Source of the DNA: Sinonovacula constricta
Taxonomy: Eukaryota; Mollusca; Bivalvia; Cardiida; Solecurtidae
Direction of reading: 5' to 3'
Length of the DNA stretch: 64,000 bases
NCBI GenBank assembly: GCA_007844125.1
Contig: CM017561.1
Span: forward strand, 33,132,700-33,196,699
In this document: positions 1 to 12,600 of the stretch, one piece after another
How the letters are laid out: each line of letters opens with the position of its first letter
Position numbering within the stretch: the first letter of the stretch is position 1
Made by a program: the position numbers and the translations under genes
The notes under the pieces: model-generated
What the model saw: only the letters and a program-made list of their open reading frames with translations
Databases searched by the model: none
What the model was told of the DNA's origin: nothing

Positions 1-3000
1 TTCAATGGCCTGGGTTGTACCACTGACACACCATCATCTTACTAAAGATCCCTTACTACAATGGCCTGGGTAGTTCCACTGACACACCACCATCTCACTA
101 GAGATCCCTCACTACAATGGCCTGAGTAGTACCACTGAAACCCCACCATCTTACTAGAGATCCCACACTACAATGGCCCGGGTAGTACCACTGACACACC
201 ACCATCTAACTAGAGATCCCTCACTACAATGGCCTGAGTAGTTCCACTGACACACCACCATCTCACTAGAGATCCCACACTACAATGGCCTGGGTAGTAC
301 CACTGACACACCACCATCTTACTAGAGATCCCACACTACAATGGCCTGGGTAGTACCACTGACACACCACCATCTAACTTAAGATCCCACACTACAATGG
401 CCTGGGTAGTACCACTGACACACCACCATCTTACTAGAGATCCCACACTACAATGGCCTGGGTAGTTCCACTGACACACCACCATCTCACTAGAGATCCC
501 TCACTACAATGGCCTGAGTAGTACCACTGACACACCACCATCTAACTAGAGATCCCACACTACAATGGCCTGGGTAGTACCACTGACACACCACCATCTT
601 ACTAGAGATCCCACACTACAATGGCCTGGGTAGTACCACTGACACACCACCATCTAACAAGAGATCCCACACTACAATGGCCTAGGTAGTACTACTGACA
701 CACCACCATCTCACTAGAGATCCCACACTACAATGGCCTGGGTAGTACCACTGACACACCACCATCTCACTAGAGAAGATCCCACACTACAATGGCCTGA
801 GTAGTACCACTGACACACCACCATCTAACTAGAGATCCCACACTATAATGACCTGGGTAGTACCACTGACATACCACCATCTCACTAGAGATCCCTCACT
901 ACAATGGCCTGAGTAGTACCACTGAAACCCCACCATCCAACTAGAGATCCACCACTACAATTGCCTGGGTAGTACCACTGACACACCACCATCTAACTAG
1001 AGATCCCACACTACCATGGCCTGGGTTATACCACTGGCACACCACTATCTAACTAGAGATCCCACACTACCATGGCCTGGGTAGTTCCACTGACACACCA
1101 CCATCTAACTAGAGATCCCACACTACAATGGCCTGGATAGTTCCACTGACACACCACCATCTAACCAGAGATCCCACACTACAATGGCCTGAGTAGTACC
1201 ACTGACACACCACCATCTAACTAGAGATCCCACACTACAATGGCCTGGGTAGTACCACTGACACACCACCATCTAACCAGAGATCCCACACTACAATGGC
1301 CTGAGTAGTACCACTGACACACCACCATCTCACTAGAGATCCCACACTACAATGGCCTGGGTAGTACTACTGACACACCACCATCTAACCAGAGATCCCA
1401 CACTACAATGGCCTGGGTAGTACCACTGACACACCACCATCTAACCAGAGATCCCACACTACAATGGCCTGAGTAGTACCACTGACACACCACCATCTAA
1501 CTAGAGATCCCACACTACAATGGCCTAGGTAGTACTACTGACACACCACCATCTCACTAGAGATCCCACACTACAATGGCCTGAGTAGTACCACTGACAC
1601 ACCACCATCTAACTAGAGATCCCACACTACAATGGCCTGAGTAGTACCACTGACACACCACCATCTAACCAGAGATCCCACACTACAATGGCCTGGGTAG
1701 TACCACTGACACACCACCATCTAACCAGAGATCCCACACTACAATGGCCTGAGTAGTACCACTGACACACCACCATCTAACTAGAGATCCCACACTACAA
1801 TGGCCTAGGTAGTACTACTGACACACCACCATCTCACTAGAGATCCCACACTACAATGGCCTGAGTAGTACCACTGACACACCACCATCTAACTAGAGAT
1901 CCCACACTACAATGGCCTGAGTAGTACCACTGACACACCACCATCTAACTAGAGATCCCACACTACAATGGCCTGAGTAGTTCCACTGACACACCACCAT
2001 CTAACTAGAGATCCCACACTACAATGGCCTGAGTAGTACCACTGACACACCACCATCTAACTAGAGATCCCACACTACAATGGCCTGAGTAGTACCACTG
2101 ACACACCACCATCTTAGTAGAGATCCCACACTACAATGGCCTGGGTTGTACCACTGACACACCACCATCTTAGTAGAGATCCCACACTTCAATGGCCTGG
2201 GTTGTACCACTGACACACCACCATCTTACTAGAGATCCCAGACTACAATGGCCTGAGTAGTACCACTGACACACCACCATCTTAGTAGAGATCCCACACT
2301 ACAATGGCCTGGGTAGTACCACTGAAACACCACCATCTAACTAGAGATCCCACACTACAATGGCCTGGGTAGTACCACTGAAACACCACCATCTAAATAG
2401 AGATCCCACATTACAATGGCCTGAGTAGTACCACTGAAACACCACCATCATACTAGAGATCCCACATTACAATGGCCTGGGTTGTACCACTGACACACCA
2501 CCATCTAACTAGAGATCCCACACTACAATGGCCTGGGTAGTACCACTGACACACCACCATCTTACTAGGGATCCCACACTACAATGGCCTGGGTAGTTCC
2601 ACTGACACACCACCATCTAACTAGAGATCCCACACTACAATGGCCTGGGTAGTACCACTGAAACCCCACCATCTAACTAGAGATCCCACACAACAATGGC
2701 CTGAGTAGTACCACTGAAACACCACCATCTAACTAGAGATCCCACACTACAACGGCCTGGGTAGTACCACTGAAACACCACCATCTAACTAGAGATCCCA
2801 CACAACAATGGCCTGAGTAGTACCACTGAAACACCACCATCTTACTAGAGATCCCACACTACCATGGCCTGGGTAGTTCCACTGACACACCACCATCTTA
2901 GTAGAGATCCCACACTACAATGGCCTGGGTAGTACCACTGACACACCACCATCTTACTAGAGATCCTACACTACAATGGCCTGGGTAGTACCACTGACAC

Positions 3001-3341
3001 ACCACCATCTCACTAGAGAAGATCCCAGACTACAATGGCCTGGGTAGTACCACTGACACACCACCATCTAACTAGAGATCCCAGACTACAATGGCCTGGG
3101 TAGTACCACTGACACACCACCATCTAACTAGAGATCCCACACTACAATGGCCTGGGTAGTACCACTGACACACCATCATCTTACTAGAGATCCCACACTA
3201 CAATGGCCTGGATAGTTCCACTGACACACCACCATCTAACTGGAGATCCCACACTACAATGGCCTGGGTAGTACCACTGACACACCACCATCATACTAGA
3301 GATCCCACATTACAATTGGGTGAGTAGTACCAGTGAAACAC
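1..3341. repeat. 56-bp tandem array (about 60 copies), truncated at window edge
   Basis: Units of about 56 bp built on atcccacactacaatggcct and accactgacacaccaccatc repeat head to tail from base 1. Divergence is low (single substitutions such as ggg/gag, taact/tcact/ttact) and there are rare 3-bp insertions. It lies in the intron after c33 or runs into the next exon. No long open frame and no identifiable exon sequence. In transcript direction each unit holds several AG dinucleotides (TTGTAG, CTCTAG, GTGTCAG). Confidence 0.95.
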
Positions 3342-3547
3342 CATCATCCAACTGTACAACTTTCTCTCTTAAAAAGACTTAGCTACAATAGGTCTTAATA
3401 AGAAAATGGTGAGGGACAACAGGTTTAACACTTGACCTACAAGGTCACGATCAAATTGGTTGCTCCTTTACTATTTATTTGCACTTACAGCCCAGTCCTT
3501 TCAATATATTTATATTAAGTATATTCAGCTTGTTTATAACCACTTAC

Positions 3548-3631
3548 CTGATCATCGTCATCCTTCACCTTCCCTATCTCGTACAGTCGACAGATGTTCT
3601 CCTCTGCACCCATCTCTGTGCTATGCTGGTT
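3548..3631 (-). CDS. DCAF1: DCAF1 coding exon c33, start of acidic tail
   Basis: 84 nt, phase 0/0. Encodes [20 protein letters not shown] then KVKDDDDQ, matching [32 protein letters not shown]. Acceptor TTTTCAG, donor GTAAGT. More acidic-tail coding sequence and the stop codon should lie left of the window. Confidence 0.93.
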
Positions 3632-6600
3632 CTGAAAATAACAAAGGTTTATATTGTTAGCTTGTTTAGTGGGTTTATCATCCCACCAAAGTATTTCAGT
3701 TATCTGGAGATAGTGTCCACTTAAAGCAGATATAGTGCTGCCTTCACTGTGTCTAGCATGCAGTGAACACCTGGCATGATATCACATCCAGTCACATTAT
3801 CCTGACACCGAGCCAACCAGTCATGGAACTGCCTTTATATTTGTTTGAGCGTTAGCTAGAAAGCTATACCAGTACCATTTTTAATGACTTTGTTATGTTG
3901 TAGCCCAGGATAGAACCCAGCGCCTCCCATACCTGGAGCCGACGCTCTACCGTTTGCACTAACAAGTCTGGTCGGGTTTATATTGTGCATGATTAATAGT
4001 TCATTTGCAGTCTTTAACTTATGGTCTGTTATGCATGAGTTTGCAAAACCAAGTAAACAACAGTCAATTTAGAAGCTGCCTGATGATCAGGATGTAAATA
4101 TTTACTGCTGAATTGTTAAATGATAGGTCATGTTACCACAACATGTCGTCTAAAAACACAACCTTGGTTAAGCGTTTGTTTAATTAATGAAGCAGGATAG
4201 AGGTTACAAAGATGTCTCTATTTTATAGTATTTCAATAAAACCAAGCTAAAGGACCACCTCGCTAAGTGGGACACTTTAAAAAAGAACCACAGGTGTCCC
4301 TCTTAGCAGGATTTTACTGTACGTGATTATAATGTTTTCTTATGTATTATTAGTTATAGTCATTTTTGTAGCATTTATGAAAAAGCTGCCTTGTATGTGA
4401 TAATTTTTAAAGCTGCAAGAACCTCTATTCAAGAACATCCTCATCTGACAGTGTAACAAAATAATTTGTACATGCCATATATAAAGGGATAAAATGGTAT
4501 GATCAAAGAAAAGTATAAAAATAAGTTTTTAATTAAATAAGTTGGTTCTTAAAAAATTAAAAATTCAAACCAAAATAAGGAGTAACAGTATGTTACTATG
4601 CCAATGGTTTCTTTTTGTTTTAACTGCTTATGTTAATTATTGTTATACAGTAATTGTTATTTGAATATCATTTAGTAAATCAAGAGCTTTTTCTTTAAAG
4701 AATGCTTTATGTGAAAAGGCTAACAGATAAACCTCCATATTTGGGGAGAACACACAAACAATTAAAAAACAATACAACAGTGAAACTGGTAAAATGTTGA
4801 AATCTCAGTTAAGTATAAAATAAAATGATCTACAAGCAGATTCTGTGCTACTTGCCTCAGAGGTTATTTTATCATAAATCTGCTTGAGGATTTTAAAGTT
4901 TAATGCAAATAAAAAACATTTTAATTCAAATGTTTTATTTTACGCTTATGGAATCCAGCACCTTATTGTTTAATTTTGAAGAATTACTCGCTAAATTATG
5001 AATACATGTTTCAAAATTAAAAGTTAAGAAAAATAACAAACTCTCATAATTTCATATCCTGTAGAAAGATCTTACTTCCTTTTGAAAACTTCAACTTTTG
5101 AAAATATACAATAACTGGGTCTCCCATAATGTCCTTGTTCTGATAAAAAACTTCAAGCAAAACGAGAGAACAGCTAAAAATATGAAACACTTTACCTTAA
5201 GTTGCTTTTTTTGGAAAAATTGGAATTATGAAAAAATTACAAATATAAATCGTTTGATTTTTTTTTGTCATAAGCTTCAGCTGTATAAGCCCAGGCTTGC
5301 TAGCAACACTATTCATCCAATAAATATAAAACATACTCCATCCTAATGGTGTGGCCAGCAAGTAAAGGGTTAAAACAGAAAGTAACCAAATTTAAAAAGA
5401 TTGAGACATACTGCCAAAATAACTAGGGCCTGTATTCGCCAACCATTCTTAAGCCTTAGTCATGACTTAAGCCCAAGTCACAATTTTCATACCAGCACAA
5501 ATAATCTTATTTATGAAGTTTCAATGTGATTTTAAGCTGAAAGATGCAAAGTTAAAGTGTCATGAAAAAATACAGACATGTAGCTAAATACATAATGAAG
5601 ATATTGTGGAATTGAAATCCATGATTTAAGCAATTCTTACTTCTTGGCCTAGTCCAAACAGTAATAGAGAATGCTAGAATTACTAGATTCTATGTTGTAT
5701 AAAAAGTATATGGACTCAAGAACAATATTAGCAATACAAGTTTAAGCACAACATCTTCAGGTACATGGTACATCTAGAATACCAGTATGGACATCTTTCA
5801 AGTCTACAGTGTAGAAGTGGTATAAATCAGTAAGCTAAAAACAGATTTGTCTATAAATTAATTTAGTTTTATTAACAGAATGTCCCGTATCAGGTATGTA
5901 CAGCTGTCGACTGAATAGTTCACCCCATCAATGTGGTGTACTGATCTGCCTTATTGTAAACTGTATCCCTAGTATAAACAGTTACCTACCTCCACCACGG
6001 CCAAAAACATGTCCTGTCTATCTGTACAGAGATCTGAGATACTGCGAGACTTCACATCCACAGTGGCTAAAATACATATAATGAACAAAGATGATGCACA
6101 CTTTAACTCAGTGTGGCAGTCAATTCAGCAAACATTATATTAAGGTGAATGCTGATTCTATAGAAAAAGAGGAAATGTCAATTGATAAAAAAATTGTACA
6201 TGCAATATATTTCACATAATAGTGATTTAAAACAATAACATTACATAAAAAAGAATATTTATTTCTTTGCAAAATCTGATGGATATTGACTTAATTGTTT
6301 CCACTTTTATTTAGAAGCTTGCAAACATGTGACATCTGCAAAATTGTATTTGTGCCCCAATTCAGCAAAACGTGAAGAGATAATGGACAAATTTCCATAA
6401 CAGGGTGTGAAAAAAAAAAGTCACCCTCAGCAGAATCATCAAAGGTTGTTTATTGTTTGTTTACTGGATTTATCGTCCCACCAACAGTATTTCAGTTATC
6501 TGGATCGAACCCGGGGCCTCCCATTCCTGAAGCCAACACTTTATCGATTGTGCTACCTGGTCCAGTAATCATCAAAGAGGTTTAACTTGAGTTGACTTAC

Positions 6601-9600
6601 CAATATGACTGTAGTTGGTGGCATCAAAGGTCCTGAATGTTGAACCATATGGGTTATGGCGGTCTGACTCATGATCTAACTCCTCATCTATACGCGTTGC
6701 TGCAAATTTTATCAAATATTGTTACATTAAAATTTCATAACTTAACCCTTAACCTAACACATGTGTAAATAAATCCTACCACATGTAAAAACTACATTAT
6801 CTACAAGTAAGTTATCTACAAATAAGTTATCTACAAAAGATTTCATATTGCAAGAGGCTGCAGCAAAACGTGTAGGTAAGTTATAACAACCAGTTCAGGG
6901 CATTATGCAGAGATTGTTAGAGGTATAATAAACCTAATCAACACATACATACCATACATGACATCAGCCATAGGGCTAAAGTGAATCTGACACTGATCCA
7001 GGGCAGCAACTGTGTGTAGGAGGTGGAAGGATCGAATATCCCACTGAACACTGGTCAAGGAACAGGTCTTGACAGAAATATATTAAAAAAATCTCTTTAC
7101 TTGAAAGATTTATAAACTGGCAGAATAAAATTTTAACCCTGCAGTCTAAAGAGTTCAATATAAATAACATTAAAATATTCACAAACTGTCATGGTGATTT
7201 TCAGTAATAAACATGCCACTTTGGAATGCTGTATAAAATTGATGAATTTGGAAAGGATCCCTTATTTTTCATCAAACAGCCAAACAGCTGTTATGACATC
7301 ATTGTAGAGATATGTTAACCATATAATGTTTATATATAAGGGCACCTTCAACTGGTCAACAATTCTCTATAAATTTCATGATATTTTTTTTTATAATTAG
7401 ACACACATAACTTTGAGTGATTATTGCTACAATTTTCATCAAAACATCCCTGATAATCCTTTTTGCCCTATTTAGTTTTTTCAAAATAGCATGCTTGTGA
7501 CATCATGCTCTTTGTTTTTTAGCTGATAACTTCAGAAATTTCATAAATGTTTCTGGTCATATTCCTACAGTAATGAAAAAAGAAATTAATAAGTGTCTGC
7601 AGAAAATGACAACAAATAGAAGTGACAATACATTTATCATGAAAACATGTTCAAGTTTATTGCTGCAGTATACAGACCCATTTTAACTGTTATCATACTA
7701 AATTTATAATTATATATAGTAGATTTTTAGGTTAATTTTATATCAACAAACATCATTTTACAAAAGACTTTGCAGCAAACTGTGCAGAGCTGGAACTGGT
7801 TGTTGTAGATCTACACTGTTTGACAGAGCAAGTCTGAACAGTTGGTCCTTAGCGAGCCAAGACTGAAAATTTCAATGAGGCGCATAGAGACATTACTTTA
7901 TGCATGGTGTAATAAGGTTATTGCTAACATCAGTAAGTAATTCCCAGCTCTCAGCAGTAAATTAAGAACTTAACCAATGGCTTACGTAGAACCAGTAACA
8001 CAACAGATCATCTAACAAATTGACAAATATCATACATTTTAACACAAAAGGATACCACTTCAGAGTTGATGATGATTTCAAGACCTTTTGGATGGAAGAC
8101 TCCGCTCACATATTGGTTGAACTTGTCAAACTTGTGTATGGCCTTCCCCGTGCGAGTGTCCCAGAGTATTCCATCATGAAGCACAAGGTCATCGGTGGGG
8201 TTGAACACAGCTCGGTTAGCCTTGTAGTTATTGGCTTTGTCTGCATCATACAGGGTAAGTAGCTTCTCCCCAGTCACAATGTCATAGATCTAAGGAGTAA
8301 AATATACAGCTGGTGAATTTATCCATAACATACATCGGTCAATATAAAACACAGTCCATCTACCTACAACATTCCTCAGTTTACAGTTTGTGATGATGAT
8401 TTCTTAACAGAGATGTAATGTTTAAAGTCCTTTTTATATACATTTTGGCATTCATTAACTTTGTCTAGACAGCTGTTATAAGATCAAATCTTAGACATAA
8501 ACACAAGTGTGCCAAAACATTCAGCTCTAGACAGCTTCTGGTGAGATTCTCCATGCAGGTGGGACAGGAAGTCTCAACAATATGTATAGTTTAAATAAAT
8601 GTCAAACAAGAATCATCAGTACCTCATCATCTTTGCAAAGGTGATTAAATCACAGCTAGAGCTCAGATCATCAATAACCAGTGTGACAAACACACAAAGA
8701 ACATCCCCAGGCATAACCACCACAAGGTCTCTTACATTCTTGGCTGACATAGGTCTCTATTTCCTAGCAGTGCGAGACCAAGAACAAAATCTCGAGACCA
8801 AGCAAAGAGGTGCTAGACAGAGGTGTTTATTTGCCAGTGACTCAAACCCTAGCTCATCTAGAAGGTCTCTGTGTCAATTGTATTACTGAGATTATGAAAT
8901 CCAAGTCAGAACTGTTTCAAGAGACATATCATAATAATGGTGCCTGGTGCAGGACTACATACATTGGCTACCTCGTCCTTTGTGCCAACCAGCCTGTCCT
9001 GGACATGTCTGCTGAACTCAAGGTGGTAGTCACCAAAGTGAAACCTGCAGTGAAAGAAATCAGGATCAGATAGGACCAGGGAACAAATGGATCAAACGTC
9101 AGGAATTACAAGTTTAACATAGAACACCAGAATTGAGGACAAATGCACATTAGAGTAACTCTATAAAACAGCAAGACAGTTTGTTGCAATAGTTGACCAT
9201 TAAGTTCCCATGACAAGATACTTATAATAAAACAGATGTGCAAAGAAATATATTAGCAGAAAAAAGTATCTACTAGTTGTGGCTTACATAATTACTACTT
9301 TATACATTATACTTTATACATTATGAAAAATTAAGTATGCCTATGCATACATTTAGACAGTCACCGCTTTCAAGTTTCTGGTGTATTGTCTAGTGTCTCA
9401 GTCACAGCAATTATGTTACTCATGCATAGCCTTATGTCTCAGCCAGTCCCCCAACTCAAGTTACTCACATATTATCAAGTGCCTCAGTCCCCTAATTCAA
9501 GTTACTTACATATTGTCAAGTGCCTCAGTCTCCCAATTCAAGTTACTTCTGCATTGTCTAGTGTCTCAGTCCCCCAATTCAAGTTACTTACATAATGTCA

Positions 9601-12600
9601 AGTGCCTCAGTCCCCTAATTCAAGTTACTCACATATTGTCAAGTGCCTCAGTCCCCTAATTCAAGTTACTTACATATTGTCAAGTGCCTCAGTCCCCTAA
9701 TTCAAGTTACTTACATATTGTCAAGTGCCTCAGTCCCCAAATTCAAGTTACTTACATATTATCAAGTGCCTCAGTCCCCTAATTCAAGTTACTTACATAT
9801 TGTCAAGTGCCTCAGTCTTCCAATTCAAGTAACTTCTGCATTGTATAGTGTCTCAGTCAGTCCCCCAAATCAAGTTACTTACATATTGTCAAGTGCCCCA
9901 ATCTCCCAATTCAAGTAACTTCTGCATTGTCAAGTGTCTCAGTCAGTCCCCCAATTCAAGGTACTTCTGCAATGTCAAGTGTCTCAGTCAGTCTCCCAAT
10001 TCAAGTTACTTACATAATGTCCAGTGTCTCAGTCAGTCTCCCAATTAAAGTTACTTACATAATGTCCAGTGTCTCAATCAGTCTCCCAATTCAAGTTACT
10101 TACATAATGTCCAGTGTCTCAGTCAGTCTCCCAATACAAGTTACTTACATAATGTCCAGTGTCTCAGTCAGTCCCCCAATTCAAGTTACTTACATAATGT
10201 CCAGTGTCTCAGTCAGTCTCCCAATTCAAGTTACTTACATAATGTCCAGTGTCTCAGTCAGTCTCCCAATTCAAGTTACTTATGCATTGTCCAGTGTCTC
10301 AGTCAGTCCCCCAATTCAAGTTACTTACATAATGTCCAGTGTCTCAATCAGTCCCCCAATTCAAGTTACTTACATAATGTCCAGTGTCTCAGTCAGTCTC
10401 CCAATTCAAGTTACTTATGCATTGTCCAGTGTATCAGTCAGTCCCCCAATTCAAGTTACTTACATAATGTCCATTGTCTTAATCAGTCCCCCAATTCAAG
10501 TTACTTACATAATGTCCAGTGTTTCAATCAGTCTCCCAATTCAAGTTACTTACATAATGTCCAGTGTCTCAGTCAGTCCCCCAATTCAAGTTACTTACAT
10601 AATGTCCAGTGTCTCAGTCAGTCCCCCAATTCAAGTTACTTACATAATGTCCAGTGTCTCAGTCAGTCTCCCAATTCAAGTTACTTACATAATGTCAAGT
10701 GTCTCAGTCAGTCTCCCAATTCAAGTTACTTACATAATGTCCAGTGTCTCAGTCAGTCCCCCAATTCAAGTTACTTACATAATGTCCAGTGTCTCAGTCA
10801 GTCCCCCAATTCAAGTCCCCCAATTCAAGTTACTTACATAATGTCCAGTGTCTCAGTCAGTCCCCCATCTCAAGTTACTTACATAATGTTCAGTGTCTCA
10901 GTCAGTCTCCCAATTCAAGTTACTTACATAATGTCCAGTGTCTCAGTCAGTCCCCCAATTCAAGTTACTTACATAATGTCCAGTGTCTCAGTCAGTCCCC
11001 CAATTCAAGTTACTTACATAATGTCCAGTGTCTCAGTCAGTCTCCCAATTCAAGTTACTTACATAATGTCCAGTGTCTCAGTCAGTCCCCCATCTCAAGT
11101 TACTTACATTGTTCAGTGTCTCAGTCAGTCTCCCAATTCAAGTGACTTACATAATGTCCAGTGTCTCAATCAGTCTCCCAATTCAAGTTACTTACATAAT
11201 GTCCAGTGTCTCAGTCAGTCCCCCAATTCAAGTTACTTACATAATGTCCAGTGTCTCAATCAGTCCCCCAATTCAAGTTACTTACATAATGTTCAGTGTC
11301 TCAGTCAGTCCCCCAATTCAAGTTACTTACATAATGTCCAGTGTCTCAATCAGTCCCCCAATTCAAGTTACTTACATAATGTTCAGTGTCTCAGTCAGTC
11401 TCCCAATTCAAGTGACTTACATAATGTCCAGTGTCTCAGTCAGTCCCCCAATTCAAGTTACTTACATAATGTCCAGTGTTTCAATCAGTCTCCCAATTCA
11501 AGTGACTTACATAATGTCCAGTGTCTCAGTCAGTCCCCCAATTCAAGTTACTTACATAATGTCCAGTGTCTCAGTCAGTCTCCCAATTCAAGTTACTTAC
11601 ATAATGTCCAGTGTCCCAGTCAGTCCCCCAATTCAAGTTACTTACATAATGTCCAGTGTCTCAGTCAGTCTCCCAATTCAAGTTACTTACATAATGTCCA
11701 GTGTCTCAGTCAGTCCCCCAATTTAAGTTACTTACATAATGTCCAGTGTCTCAGTCAGTCTCCCAATTCAAGTTACTTACATAATGTCCAGTGTCTCAGT
11801 CAGTCTCCCAATTCAAGTTACTTACATAATGTCCAGTGTCTCAGTCAGTCTCCCAATTCAAGTGACTTACATAATGTCCAGTGTCTCAGTCAGTCCCCCA
11901 ATTCAAGTTACTTACATAATGTCCAGTGTCTCAGTCAGTCTCCCAATTCAAGTTACTTACATAATGTCCAGTGTCTCAATCAGTCTCCCAATTCAAGTGA
12001 CTTACATAATGTCCAGTGTCTCAATCAGTCTCCCAATTCAAGTTACTTACATAATGTCCAGTGTCTCAATCAGTCTCCCAATTCAAGTTACTTACGTAAT
12101 GTCCAGTGTCTCAGTCAGTCCCCCAATTCAAGTGACTTACATAATGTCAAGTGCTTCAGTCCCCACAATTCAAGTTATTTATGCATTGTCAAGGGTCTCA
12201 GTCAGTCCCCCAAATCAAGTTACTTACATAATGTCAAGTGCTTTAGTCCCCCAATTCAAGTTACTTATGCATTGTCCAGTGTCTCTGTCCTAGAAATCAA
12301 GTTGCTTATGCATTGTCCGCCAAAACAAGTTACTTATGCATTGTCCAGTGTCTCTGTCCTAGAAATCAAGTTACTTATGCATTGTCTGCCAAAACAAGTT
12401 ACTTATGCATTGTCCGCCAAAACAAGTTACTTATGCATTGTCCGCCAAAACAAGTTACTTATGCATTGTCCGCCAAAACAAGTTACTTATGCATTGTCCA
12501 GTGTCTCTGTCCTAGAAATCAAGTTGCTTATGCATTGTCCGCCAAAACAAGTTACTTATGCATTGTCCAGTGTCTTAGTCACCCAAATCAAGTTTCTTAT

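Noticed and set aside
1..3341. CRISPR-like regular repeats
   Set aside because: There are no unique spacers, the whole unit repeats, and the genome is clearly animal with spliced genes.
8599..9073. Two plus-strand frames of 87-96 codons
   Set aside because: They overlap the antisense of DCAF1 exon c28 and intron sequence, with no family resemblance.
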